Positions 49,915-58,027 are shown, counted from the stretch's first letter. The stretch: DNA of 64,000 nt from Flavobacteriaceae bacterium PS02336 (GCA_029960065.1 JASCOF010000004.1:372001-436000); one strand, 5' to 3'. Notes: generated by a model not told the origin, from the sequence alone. A program made the numbers and translations.

Positions 49915-50814
49915 CTAGATCATGTTAATAGTTTCCTCCATCGAATCAAATATTCTGATTCTCTCTGGTAAAGAAGTTTGGTCGATATGTTCTACCATTT
50001 TACCCATAAGCCAGATTTCATTGTTTTTATGCAATAATTTCTGTCCCATAGATTTCACATACTGATTGATTACGCTTCGGTCTGGCTGAACAGTCATAAA
50101 GGAGATAAACGTAATATTTTCAAAATGTCGTGTCAAATCCTGAAGGTTTTCTATCGGCATGCTTTCGCCTAGATAGATTGTTTTGTAACCTTTATCTAGA
50201 ATTTCATATTGCAGGTATAATAAGCCAATTTGGTGAATTTCATTCAGCGGAAGCGATAAAACAAAAATCCTGTCGGTTTTGGTTGGTTTTCTAATCTGAA
50301 GGCTTTCGGTATAAATCAATATTTTCTGTTTAATCAAATGACTCATGAAATGCTCATTTGCAGGTGTTATCGTTTCAGACTGCCATAATAATCCAAGTTC
50401 TTTAAGAAGCGGTAAAAAGTGTTCTTTGAAAACTTCCTTGAACGTCTTTTCAGAAATAAGCCAATCGAATGTATTAAAGAATAATTCCTGATCGAAATTC
50501 ATCATTGCCATTTTGAAAGAGGTAATGGCGTAGTTTTGTGAATTTTTCTTCGAAATTATTTCGCGTACCAGCTGGGGTATTTTTTCATCTGGATATGTTG
50601 CTATTTTAGAAATCTTATAACCATATTCGTGCAGTAACGTAATGTTTAAAAGTTTCTGTAAATTCTGCAGATTATAAAATCTTATATTCGTATCAGTTCG
50701 CATTGGTTCAAGGATATTGTATCTCTTTTCCCAGATGCGTATGGTATGCGCCTTAATTCCAGATAAGTTCTCAAGATCTTTAATACTGAAAACAGTTTTA
50801 ATATTGTTTATCAT
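49915..50814 (-). CDS. MerR-family regulator with B12-binding domain, CarH/LitR-like
   Basis: 299 residues. MerR DNA-binding domain at 8-78 (FSIKDLENLSGIKAHTIRIW with the R-Y wing). Helical bundle about 95-175 with W144-x9-E154-H155, the signature by which CarH senses adenosylcobalamin. Rossmann-type domain about 182-299 with E192-x-H194-x-x-G197, the lower-ligand His motif, and later G-E-S-M-P and M-T-V-Q-P. These are the residues that make CarH/LitR a B12-dependent photoreceptor repressor of carotenoid genes. First gene before crtI-crtB on the same strand; -7 box TACATTTG on the minus strand at 50840-50833. Confidence 0.88.
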   Translation of the reverse strand: MINNIKTVFSIKDLENLSGIKAHTIRIWEKRYNILEPMRTDTNIRFYNLQNLQKLLNITLLHEYGYKISKIATYPDEKIPQLVREIISKKNSQNYAITSFKMAMMNFDQELFFNTFDWLISEKTFKEVFKEHFLPLLKELGLLWQSETITPANEHFMSHLIKQKILIYTESLQIRKPTKTDRIFVLSLPLNEIHQIGLLYLQYEILDKGYKTIYLGESMPIENLQDLTRHFENITFISFMTVQPDRSVINQYVKSMGQKLLHKNNEIWLMGKMVEHIDQTSLPERIRIFDSMEETINMI

Positions 50815-50974
50815 TTTTCGCGATTAGGTCGACAAATGTAAAACAAAATCTAATATAGAACCTTAAAACCACATTAAAAAGATAGAAGATTAGAGGTTTA
50901 TGTATTTAAAATATATTTTTTACCTAAAATCAGGTAGTCGTTTCTTAAGAAATTTATTACTTTGATAAAAAGCA

Positions 50975-51013
50975 AAAACAGTCTTCTGCATAAAAAAATG
51001 AAGACTGTTTTTT
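50975..51013 (-). terminator. Terminator after the secreted TPR gene
   Basis: AAAACAGTCTTC / GAAGACTGTTTT with a 13-base loop; on the minus strand it follows the TPR gene and ends in a T-rich tract. Confidence 0.75.
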
Positions 51014-51025
51014 ATTTTGAGTTTA

Positions 51026-51526
51026 TTATTTGCAAAAATTTGCTCTGTTTTTTGCAGCACTTTGGCTTCCAAGCTCGATAGCTTTGGTGAAATCTTTACA
51101 GGCATTTTTTTTATCTCCGCTATCATTATAAGCTAAACCTCTTAAATTGTAAGCGATATAATCTTTTGGATTTAGACCTAAAGAAGATGTGCAATCTTCA
51201 ATTGCGCCTTGATAGTTTTTCAATTTGTAATATACATTGGCTCTGCCGGTAAAGGCATCAGAGTTCATATTGTCCAGTTCGATGGTCTTACTAAAATCAG
51301 CCTGTGCGCCTTTTAAATCGTTTAGTTTGTATTTTGCCACACCCCGATTTTGGTAAGCTTCGACAAATTTCGAATTCATGCTGATGGCTTTGGTGTAATC
51401 GGCTATAGCGCCTTTGGTATTTCCGGCTTCAGCTTTTTTCATGGCTTTATCAAAATAGCCAGTTGCAGATTGTGCCCAGATTGAGCATGACATCATTATC
51501 AATGATGCTAATAGTAGGTTTTTCAT
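51026..51526 (-). CDS. Secreted TPR-repeat protein
   Basis: 166 residues. Signal peptide MKNLLLASLIMMSCSIWAQ. Four consecutive TPR units fill the rest: G-N-T-K-G-A-I-A-D-Y-T-K-A-I, AYQNRGVAKYKLNDLKGAQ, A-F-T-G-R-A-N-V-Y-Y-K-L-K-N-Y-Q-G-A-I-E-D, and A-Y-N-L-R-G-L-A-Y-N-D-S-G-D. Sel1/TPR mix with Cys near the C-terminus. A protein-interaction scaffold in the periplasm or at the surface. Confidence 0.8.
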   Translation of the reverse strand: MKNLLLASLIMMSCSIWAQSATGYFDKAMKKAEAGNTKGAIADYTKAISMNSKFVEAYQNRGVAKYKLNDLKGAQADFSKTIELDNMNSDAFTGRANVYYKLKNYQGAIEDCTSSLGLNPKDYIAYNLRGLAYNDSGDKKNACKDFTKAIELGSQSAAKNRANFCK

Positions 51527-51696
51527 AAAACTAATTTGGGATTAGTGATTAATTTATTTCCTACGAATTTATGAAAGTTTTTATTTTGTAAGAGGATTTC
51601 TTTTTAAATAATGGTTAGAAAATTTAAGTGTTTATGGAAAAGGAAATAATTGTGAAAAGTAAATTATTAATACATTCGTAATTAAAGAAATACAAG

Positions 51697-52467
51697 ATGG
51701 GTGATTGGAATACACTGCACTTTTTTGATGATAAAACCTTTTATGCAAAAGTTGTTCCCGATTTATTAGCGAAAGGCGAGCTATTAAAAAAGCATTTTGA
51801 GTCAAAATTAGGAAACAGTATTTTATGGGGTAACAATAACTCCCATGAAAGAATTGATGCGATTTTGAAATTTTGTCATTCTTTAGATAAAGATTTTAAA
51901 GTACATCAGGATTTGCATGCTCTAATAAGTAGGGAGAAAAAACCTGGTGAACAATATCTAGAAGCTTTACACGCAATTCAGAAAGACGAAAAAGAGTTTA
52001 AAAAACAAAATAGTCATGTCATTGATGATTTAACTGAAATTTTGCCTTTACTGCTGTTTTCTGAATGTGCTAGTTTTAATCCGCATTTAATTTTAGGACG
52101 AAATATTTTTAGGAATCGTGTTAATGCGAAGCCAAAGTCGGTTGCAAAAGAAATTATTACAAGGGTTACAGATCAGGAATATGGGAGCGCTTTTCCGTAT
52201 AATTCGGGAATAGTTAATTGGATTACCAATGAAAATTTACAGCTTTTGTGGATGGATAAAGACAGTTTGTTTTCGTCTGATGCTGATTCGGAAGAGTATT
52301 TTCAGGAATTTTTGAAATTTATAGTAATTGCAATTGAAAATAATCTTGGTATTGTTTCAGGAAGTAATATGAAGGAATCAATATTGAATAGTATTGAAAA
52401 TCCTGCTCTTGTTCTTGATTTAGATTTAGAAGCATTGGGACTTTCGTGCGTTATTAACTATAAATAG
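51697..52467 (+). CDS. Unrecognised cytoplasmic protein
   Basis: 256 residues, no signal or membrane segment. The N-terminus MGDWNTLHFFDDKTFYAKVV is distinctive. A helical middle follows (LKFCHSLDKDFKVHQDLHAL, H-A-I-Q-K-D-E-K-E-F-K-K), then LLFSECASFNPHLILGR with one Cys, and a C-terminal part with acidic D-S-D-A-D-S-E-E-Y-F. I recognise no family and see no catalytic motif. Single gene directly before the tRNA cluster, a place where accessory genes often settle. Confidence 0.55.
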   Translation: MGDWNTLHFFDDKTFYAKVVPDLLAKGELLKKHFESKLGNSILWGNNNSHERIDAILKFCHSLDKDFKVHQDLHALISREKKPGEQYLEALHAIQKDEKEFKKQNSHVIDDLTEILPLLLFSECASFNPHLILGRNIFRNRVNAKPKSVAKEIITRVTDQEYGSAFPYNSGIVNWITNENLQLLWMDKDSLFSSDADSEEYFQEFLKFIVIAIENNLGIVSGSNMKESILNSIENPALVLDLDLEALGLSCVINYK

Positions 52468-52483
52468 AATGTTCTAAAATAGA

Positions 52484-52516
52484 AAAAGGTCAAGTAAATA
52501 AATACTTGACCTTTTG
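52484..52516. terminator. Terminator of the tRNA-Lys (copy 1) transcript
   Basis: AAAAGGTCAAGTA / TACTTGACCTTTT perfect 13-base arms with a short loop; could also end the plus-strand orphan gene. Confidence 0.8.
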
Positions 52517-52589
52517 TGACCCGACTGGGGCTCGAACCCAGGACCCCATCATTAAAAGTGATGTGCTCTACCGACTGAGCTATCGAGTC
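52517..52589 (-). tRNA. tRNA-Lys (anticodon TTT), copy 1
   Basis: 73 bases. Minus strand: acceptor GACTCGA / TCGGGTC with G-T pairing, D-arm AGCTCAGTCGGTAGAGC, anticodon loop CTTTTAA, T-arm GGGTTCGAGCCC. A -7 box TATATTTG lies upstream (52620-52613), so this copy may be transcribed alone. Confidence 0.95.
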
Positions 52590-52719
52590 TATTGCTTTCT
52601 GCAATGAGGGTGCAAATATAAGTACTTTATTTAGCTTATCGCACCTTTTTTGAAATGATTTTTGTAATAATTTCTAAAAGCTTATTTTACAATAAAATAG
52701 GAGCTTTAATTTTTATTGT

Positions 52720-52802
52720 GACCACGGTGGGATTTGAACCCACACGCCCTTACGAGCACCACCCCCTCAAGATGGCAAGTCTACCGTTTCTCCACGTGGC
52801 CT
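52720..52802 (-). tRNA. tRNA-Leu (anticodon GAG)
   Basis: 83 bases, class II with a long variable arm. Minus strand: acceptor GGCCACG / CGTGGTC, anticodon loop CTTGAGG, variable arm near TGGTGCTCGTAAGGGCG, T-arm GGGTTCAAATCCC. Confidence 0.95.
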
Positions 52803-52812
52803 AAAATGAAAA

Positions 52813-52845
52813 AAGGTCGAGTAAAATAAATTACCCGACCTTTGT
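52813..52845 (-). terminator. Terminator-like stem between tRNA-Lys copy 2 and tRNA-Leu
   Basis: AAAGGTCGAGTAA / TTACCCGACCTTT with one mismatch, closely related in sequence to the stem at 52484-52516. It would part the Lys pair from Leu. Confidence 0.65.
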
Positions 52846-52918
52846 GACCCGACTGGGGCTCGAACCCAGGACCCCATCATTAAAAGTGATGTGCTCTACC
52901 GACTGAGCTATCGAGTCA
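52846..52918 (-). tRNA. tRNA-Lys (anticodon TTT), copy 2
   Basis: 73 bases, identical to copy 1. Confidence 0.95.
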
Positions 52919-52957
52919 TTGCTTTCAAGAAATTTAATTTGTTAATCACAAAATTTG

Positions 52958-53030
52958 TGACCCGACTGGGGCTCGAACCCAGGACCCCATCATTAAAAGT
53001 GATGTGCTCTACCGACTGAGCTATCGAGTC
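52958..53030 (-). tRNA. tRNA-Lys (anticodon TTT), copy 3
   Basis: 73 bases, identical to copies 1 and 2. First in transcription order; copies 3 and 2 are 39 bases apart. Confidence 0.95.
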
Positions 53031-53053
53031 ATTTAATTTCTTGAATGCGGGTG

Positions 53054-53085
53054 CAAATATAAGGAGTTTATTTTGAAGTTTCCAA
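53054..53085 (-). promoter_or_regulatory. Promoter of the tRNA cluster
   Basis: Minus strand TATATTTG at 53061-53054 and TTG at 53085-53083, 21 bases between; the sequence TATATTTGCACCC is nearly the same as that before tRNA-Lys copy 1. Confidence 0.65.
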
Positions 53086-53156
53086 GCAAATTTATTATAA
53101 ATTTGTCTTTTTTTTGGAAAAATTTCCAATTGCTTAGTTTATAAGGTTTTATTAGT

Positions 53157-53675
53157 ATGAAGAAAATTGTATTGTTAGGTTATATGGGCTGCGGAAAGTC
53201 GACAATTGCCCAAAATTTGTCAAAAATCACAAATATTCCGTTCTTGGATTTGGATAAAATTATCGAAGAAAGAGCAAAAATGTCCATAAATGAGATTTTT
53301 GAGAAGCATGGAGAGATTTATTTTAGAAAATTAGAACACGAATTATTTGTCGAATTGCTGCAATCTGACGAAAATGATATTATTGGATTGGGAGGTGGAA
53401 CTCCGTGTTATGCTAATAATCATGAATTACTAAAAGGGGAGGGTGTAACTTCTATATATTTAAAAGCATCAATTGATACTTTATATAATAGATTGGTATA
53501 TAATAAGAGTAAGCGTCCTTTAATCGCGAATATGAATGAGGAGGAAATGAAGGAGTTTATCGCGAAACATTTATTCGACAGAAGTTTTTACTATAATCAA
53601 GCAAAACATAAAGTAGTGGTTGATGATAGATCTGTCGAAGAAACGGTTCAGGATATACTTAATATTTTAGCTTAA
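53157..53675 (+). CDS. aroK: Shikimate kinase
   Basis: 172 residues. P-loop G-Y-M-G-C-G-K-S-T at 8-16, shikimate-binding D-L-D at 31-33, F-R-K-L-E near 57, G-L-G-G-G-T-P near 78 and lid region K-S-K-R-P-L-I near 117. It phosphorylates shikimate in aromatic amino-acid synthesis. The last 9 bases overlap the end of the convergent PRTase gene. Confidence 0.95.
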   Translation: MKKIVLLGYMGCGKSTIAQNLSKITNIPFLDLDKIIEERAKMSINEIFEKHGEIYFRKLEHELFVELLQSDENDIIGLGGGTPCYANNHELLKGEGVTSIYLKASIDTLYNRLVYNKSKRPLIANMNEEEMKEFIAKHLFDRSFYYNQAKHKVVVDDRSVEETVQDILNILA

Positions 53676-54167
53676 AGAGGCATAGTTTCCGTTTTCTGAG
53701 TCGAAAACAACTTGAACGTGCTCTAATAATGAAGTTGAAAGAGAAATGCCCTTAAAGTCTGCCTTTACAGGGTATTTTTTATGATTTCTATCAACTAATA
53801 CTGCAGTTTTGAATTTTTTAAGCGGAACATCTAAAAAGTGACGAACAGCATAGATTAAGGTTGTACCAGAGTTTAATACGTCATCAACAAGAACTAATCC
53901 TTTGTTGGAGTATTCTTCTGGGCTTAAAGAAGTTTGTATAGCATCCTGCGGATTCTGCTTGTTTACTTTTACCTCACAGATTGAAACTTTTAAAGTAGAA
54001 ATACTGCTTAAAGCTGAAGCTATTTTTTCTGCAAAAACATATCCATTAGAAGCGATTCCGGCAATAACGACTTCCTCTTCATCAACAAAAGTTTCGTAGA
54101 TTTGATAAGCTATACGTTTTATTTTGTGCTCGACTTCCTGATTCGTTAAGATGATATTGCTGCTCAT
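53667..54167 (-). CDS. Type I phosphoribosyltransferase (PyrR-like)
   Basis: 166 residues. PRPP-binding loop V-L-V-D-D-V-L-N-S-G-T-T at about 93-104, N-terminal E-V-V-I-A-G-I-A-S-N-G-Y substrate region and C-terminal V-L-V-D-R-N-H-K-K-Y-P-V like PyrR. PyrR regulates or performs uracil phosphoribosyl transfer; here no pyr operon lies next to it, so the role is open. Convergent with aroK. Confidence 0.82.
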   Translation of the reverse strand: MSSNIILTNQEVEHKIKRIAYQIYETFVDEEEVVIAGIASNGYVFAEKIASALSSISTLKVSICEVKVNKQNPQDAIQTSLSPEEYSNKGLVLVDDVLNSGTTLIYAVRHFLDVPLKKFKTAVLVDRNHKKYPVKADFKGISLSTSLLEHVQVVFDSENGNYASLS

Positions 54168-54281
54168 GATTTAATTTTTTGCTAATATAATTAATTTAAA
54201 TTCCAATACTAAAAATAGAATTTTTGATTTTTTAGGTTTTAAATGACGTGTTGGAATTTTGAGATTTCAAAAATTTGGAAT

Positions 54282-54671
54282 TTAAATTTCCTCTTCCTCA
54301 TCAAAAATTTCATTTCCATATTCATCAATATCTCGTCGGTCTTTTTTGGTTGGACGTCCAGTACCACTCTTGCGATAATGTTCTTTTGAGAGTTTTAAAA
54401 GCTCTAAATGTGCATACGCTTCTGGTGGTGTTTCGTTTTTGCGGTAAATATCGACTAATTTTGCACCCACACGATTTTCAGGGATATCCAGTACTGTTAT
54501 TATTTGTGTAATTTGATCTTTTCTGAAGGTAATTCGGTCAGTAGGAAAAACTTCTTTAGACGGTTTTGCAACTTGCCCGTTTACAGTGATATGGTTCTTT
54601 TTGCAAGCTTCAGTAACCATGTTTCTGGTTTTGTAATAACGAACGCACCATAAGTATTTATCGACTCTCAT
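54282..54671 (-). CDS. S4-domain RNA-binding protein (Hsp15/HslR-like)
   Basis: 129 residues from the ATG at 54671 (MRVDKYLWCVRYYKTRN); the ORF can extend to 54746 but that extension is not conserved-looking. S4 domain: R-V-D-K-Y-L-W near the start, A-C-K-K-N-H-I-T-V-N-G-Q-V-A-K-P-S-K and P-T-D-R-I. A basic and then acidic C-terminus (GRPTKKDRRDIDEYGNEIF, E-E-E-E-I). The family binds stalled 50S-nascent chain complexes in E. coli. Divergent from the FKBP lipoprotein gene. Confidence 0.88.
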   Translation of the reverse strand: MRVDKYLWCVRYYKTRNMVTEACKKNHITVNGQVAKPSKEVFPTDRITFRKDQITQIITVLDIPENRVGAKLVDIYRKNETPPEAYAHLELLKLSKEHYRKSGTGRPTKKDRRDIDEYGNEIFDEEEEI

Positions 54672-54750
54672 AATTTTTCTAAAATCCAAGTTAAATTCTT
54701 TACAAAAATAAATCAATATTGTATCTTGCGCACCTAAAAAAATCATAATA

Positions 54751-55953
54751 ATGAATAAATTTAAATATTATTTTGTTTTATTACTAGCTGGTCTAGCCAT
54801 CGTTTCTTGTAATAAAAAGGATGACGACGATGCAGAGATTGTTCCTTTAAGGGATTATCAAGAACAATTTAATACAGATAATGCAGATATTGAAGAGTAT
54901 TTAAAAACGAACTATATAACTGTCTCGGCTGATATGGATGTTACTTTTACTAAAATAACAGATCCAGCGGCACAGCCTTCTATTATGTCCTATTTGAATA
55001 GTGCAACATTTCCAAAATTGCTGTTAAGAGAAATTCCTTATGTACATGGTATAACTTATAAAATGTATTATTTGGTTTTAAGAGAAGGTACAGGAACGAG
55101 ACCTATGAATACTGATGGGGTTGTTGCAGCTTACAGAGGAGAATATTTAAAGCGTATTGCAAAGACAGAAACAGAACCTTCTTATTTAACAACTACGTTT
55201 TTTGAAGAAGTTTTATATCCTAAAACTTCTATCGATTTGTATACTGCTATATTAGGCTGGGGTGAAATTTTTCCTCAATTTAAAATAGGAACAACGACTA
55301 ATAATAATGATGGTACTGCTACCTATAGTGATTTTGGAGCTGGAGTTTTGTTTGTGCCTTCAGGATTGGGGTACTATGCTGGAGGGTCTGGGTCGATCCC
55401 TTCTTATTCGCCTTTGATTTTCAGTTTTAAGTTATATGATTTCAAAAGAATGGATCACGAAAATAATGGGTATTCTAATGGTGCTTTAGTGTTAAATCCT
55501 GACGGGATATTTGATTATCAAGAGGATTTAAATGGTGATGGCTATGTTCGTGATTATAGAAACACAACGATATATCCTACTCCGCCAGCGACTAATCCTG
55601 ATGATACAGATGGTGATGGAATTCCAGACTTTTTAGATCATGATGATGATGGAGATGGTTATACAACGAGATTCGAAATTACAAAACCTGCAGGAGCACC
55701 AGTAACGGGTATAAGTTTGTATTATCCTTGGGATCCAATTGGTGATGATCCAGCTACTCCAAATTTAGATGAAACGGAAATCTGGGGAGTTCCTAGAAGA
55801 CCAACAGGAGATCTTACTATTCCAGATACTGATCCAAACAAGCCGAATCCAGAGTCTATAACTAATCCTCGTAAATTTGTTCCTGAAGATTATACTACTC
55901 CAGGCAGAAAAAGAATTTATCTGGATAACACTTATCCGTATCAAAAGAAATAA
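54751..55953 (+). CDS. FKBP-type peptidyl-prolyl isomerase lipoprotein with Asp-rich calcium-binding loops
   Basis: 400 residues. Lipobox I-V-S-C then N-K-K-D-D-D-D, suggesting surface export. Residues about 100-235 form an FKBP domain: YKMYYLVLREGTGTRP, V-V-A-A-Y-R-G-E-Y, ILGWGEIFPQFKIGT, and VLFVPSGLGYYAGG with I-P-S-Y-S-P-L-I-F. It then has E-D-L-N-G-D-G-Y and D-D-T-D-G-D-G-I-P-D-F-L-D-H-D-D-D-G-D-G, thrombospondin-type-3-like loops that usually bind calcium. Related flavobacterial FKBP lipoproteins include GldI of gliding motility; this one is longer and not clearly GldI. Confidence 0.82.
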   Translation: MNKFKYYFVLLLAGLAIVSCNKKDDDDAEIVPLRDYQEQFNTDNADIEEYLKTNYITVSADMDVTFTKITDPAAQPSIMSYLNSATFPKLLLREIPYVHGITYKMYYLVLREGTGTRPMNTDGVVAAYRGEYLKRIAKTETEPSYLTTTFFEEVLYPKTSIDLYTAILGWGEIFPQFKIGTTTNNNDGTATYSDFGAGVLFVPSGLGYYAGGSGSIPSYSPLIFSFKLYDFKRMDHENNGYSNGALVLNPDGIFDYQEDLNGDGYVRDYRNTTIYPTPPATNPDDTDGDGIPDFLDHDDDGDGYTTRFEITKPAGAPVTGISLYYPWDPIGDDPATPNLDETEIWGVPRRPTGDLTIPDTDPNKPNPESITNPRKFVPEDYTTPGRKRIYLDNTYPYQKK

Positions 55954-55977
55954 TCTAAAATTTTAGATGTAAATATT

Positions 55978-56008
55978 AAACCTCGAATTATTAATTCGAG
56001 GTTTTTTT
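55978..56008 (+). terminator. Terminator after the FKBP lipoprotein
   Basis: AAACCTCGAATTA / TTAATTCGAGGTTT followed by TTTTT. Confidence 0.88.
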
Positions 56009-56102
56009 ATTTTCTTTAAAACAAAAGAGATTATATTATCTAATGGTTTAGATAGTAAAATGATCAAGCTTTGGGTAATCTTTAGATTTATAATCAAAAA
56101 TA

Positions 56103-56137
56103 AAAGCCTCGGAATACAAATTCCGAGGCTTCTTTTT
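56103..56137 (-). terminator. Terminator of the transketolase pair
   Basis: AAAGCCTCGGAAT-ACAA-ATTCCGAGGCTT; on the minus strand it ends in an A-to-T-rich tail 20 bases after the stop. Confidence 0.82.
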
Positions 56138-56153
56138 ATGTTCAAAAAGGAGA

Positions 56154-57107
56154 TTATTTTCTTTTGATAACTCTTTCTACAGCTTCAACAATTGCTTGAT
56201 TGTTTAATTTGTATTTCTCCATTAATTGCTCTGGTGTTCCAGATTCTCCAAAACTATCTTTAACAGCTACAAATTCTTGCGGAGATGGATTGTTTAAAGC
56301 TAATACGCCTGAAACACTTTCTCCAAGACCTCCAAGATAGTTGTGCTCTTCTGCAGTTACAACACATTTTGTTTTTGCAACTGATTTTAAAATAGCTTCT
56401 TCGTCAAGAGGTTTAATAGTGTGGATGTTGATTACTTCAGCAGAAATTCCTTTTGTTTCTAAAGCTTCAGCAGCAATAAGAGCTTCCCAAACCAAGTGTC
56501 CTGTTGCGATAATAGTTACATCTGTTCCTTCGTTTAATAAAATTGCTTTTCCAATTACGAATGGTTCGTCAGCAGGAGTAAAATTAGCTACAACTGGACG
56601 GCCAAAACGTAAGTAAGCTGGACCATGGTGTTCTGCTAAAGCAATTGTAGCAGCTTTAGTCTGATTGTAATCGCAAGTATTGATTACAGTCATTCCTGGT
56701 AACATTTTCATTAATCCGATGTCTTCTAAGATTTGGTGAGTTGCACCATCTTCTCCTAAAGTTAAACCAGCATGAGAAGCACAGATTTTTACATTTTTAT
56801 CTGAGTAAGCAACAGACTGACGAATTTGATCGTAAACTCTTCCTGTTGAAAAGTTCGCGAAAGTTCCCGTAAAAGGGATTTTTCCTCCAATCGTTAAACC
56901 TGCTGCGATTCCGATCATGTTTGCTTCAGCAATTCCGATTTGGAAAAAACGCTCTGGGTGATTTTTTTTGAAATCATCAAATTTTAATGATCCAATTAAG
57001 TCAGCACATAATGCTACAACATTTTCATTTTTTTGACCTAGTTCAGTCATTCCCGCTCCAAAACCAGAACGAGTATCTTTACTTCCTGTATTTTCGTATT
57101 TTTTCAT
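56154..57107 (-). CDS. tkt: Transketolase, C-terminal (pyrimidine-binding) subunit
   Basis: 317 residues from the ATG at 57107 (MKKYENTGSKDTRSGFG). Pyr domain with catalytic Glu in G-I-A-E-A-N-M, F-A-N-F-S-T-G-R, A-S-H-A-G-L-T-L-G-E-D-G-A-T-H-Q, then a C-terminal transketolase domain (G-H-L-V-W-E-A-L-I-A-A-E, T-A-E-E-H-N-Y-L-G-G-L-G). The two-subunit split form is common in Bacteroidota and other phyla. Works with the N-terminal subunit upstream in the pentose phosphate pathway. Confidence 0.93.
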   Translation of the reverse strand: MKKYENTGSKDTRSGFGAGMTELGQKNENVVALCADLIGSLKFDDFKKNHPERFFQIGIAEANMIGIAAGLTIGGKIPFTGTFANFSTGRVYDQIRQSVAYSDKNVKICASHAGLTLGEDGATHQILEDIGLMKMLPGMTVINTCDYNQTKAATIALAEHHGPAYLRFGRPVVANFTPADEPFVIGKAILLNEGTDVTIIATGHLVWEALIAAEALETKGISAEVINIHTIKPLDEEAILKSVAKTKCVVTAEEHNYLGGLGESVSGVLALNNPSPQEFVAVKDSFGESGTPEQLMEKYKLNNQAIVEAVERVIKRK

Positions 57108-57178
57108 TTTGTTTTTTGCTATACGCAATAGGCTGTAGGCAATAGGCTTAAAGCTTAATGCTTACTGCTTAAAGCTTT

Positions 57179-58027
57179 TTAATAATCTGCTAAAGTTGAA
57201 ACGTTTTGAGCTAAAGAACTAGCCAATTGGTCGTTGTTTGGAGCTTTACCGTGCCAAGCATGAGTATGCATCATGAAATCTACACCGTTACCCATTTCTG
57301 TATGTAATAAAATACAAACTGGTTTTCCTTTTCCTGTTCTTGATTTAGCATCAGTTAAACCAGCGATGATAGCATCGATGCTGTTTCCTTCTTTAATTTC
57401 TAAAACATCCCAGTCAAAAGCTTCAAATTTAGCACGGATACTTCCCATTGGTAAAACTTCGTCAGTTGTTCCATCGATTTGTTTTCCGTTAAGGTCGATT
57501 GTTGCAATGATGTTGTCTACTTTTTTAGCAGAAGCATACATAATAGCTTCCCAGTTTTGACCTTCTTGTAATTCTCCGTCTCCGTGTAAACTATATACAA
57601 TATGATTGTCTTTGTTTAATTTTTTAGCTTGCGCTGCTCCAAGAGCTACAGATAAACCTTGTCCTAATGAACCAGACGCAATACGAACTCCAGGTAAACC
57701 TTCGTGAGTAGTTGGGTGTCCTTGTAAACGAGAATCTAATAATCTGAAGGTAGCCAATTCTGAAACTGGAAAATAACCGCTGCGTGCTAGAACGCTGTAA
57801 AAGACAGGAGAGATGTGTCCGTTTGAAAGGAAGAATAAATCTTCTCCAATTCCGTTCATATCAAAACCTTCTTTGCGGTCCATTATATTTTGATATAGTG
57901 TTACCAAAAATTCAGTACAACCTAAAGAACCACCTGGGTGTCCAGAGTTTACAGCATGTACCATTCTAAGAATATCTCTTCTTACTTGGATCGTTAAATC
58001 GCTTAATTGTTGTGTGTTAGGCTTCAT
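57179..58027 (-). CDS. tkt: Transketolase, N-terminal (TPP diphosphate-binding) subunit
   Basis: 282 residues. TPP-binding G-D-G-E-L-Q-E-G-Q-N-W-E at about 151-162 with D-L-N-G-K-Q after it; H-P-G-G-S-L-G near 30 and H-G-D-G. It lacks the Pyr and C-terminal domains, which are encoded by the next gene after a 71-base spacer containing short direct repeats (CAATAGGCT and AAAGCTT). First gene of the pair. Confidence 0.93.
   Translation of the reverse strand: MKPNTQQLSDLTIQVRRDILRMVHAVNSGHPGGSLGCTEFLVTLYQNIMDRKEGFDMNGIGEDLFFLSNGHISPVFYSVLARSGYFPVSELATFRLLDSRLQGHPTTHEGLPGVRIASGSLGQGLSVALGAAQAKKLNKDNHIVYSLHGDGELQEGQNWEAIMYASAKKVDNIIATIDLNGKQIDGTTDEVLPMGSIRAKFEAFDWDVLEIKEGNSIDAIIAGLTDAKSRTGKGKPVCILLHTEMGNGVDFMMHTHAWHGKAPNNDQLASSLAQNVSTLADY

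Noticed and set aside
50920..51126. 68-residue minus-strand frame overlapping the TPR gene
   Set aside because: It is a shifted frame over the TPR 3' end and its terminator; composition is not protein-like.
52517..53030. Regularly spaced identical blocks resembling a repeat array or CRISPR
   Set aside because: The blocks are complete tRNA-Lys genes with cloverleaf pairing.
52908..53129. 73-residue minus-strand reading frame
   Set aside because: It crosses tRNA-Lys copy 3 and the tRNA promoter; no protein-like features.
56154..58027. Two transketolase genes read as one broken gene
   Set aside because: Each has its own good start and complete domains; the two-subunit form is normal in Bacteroidota.
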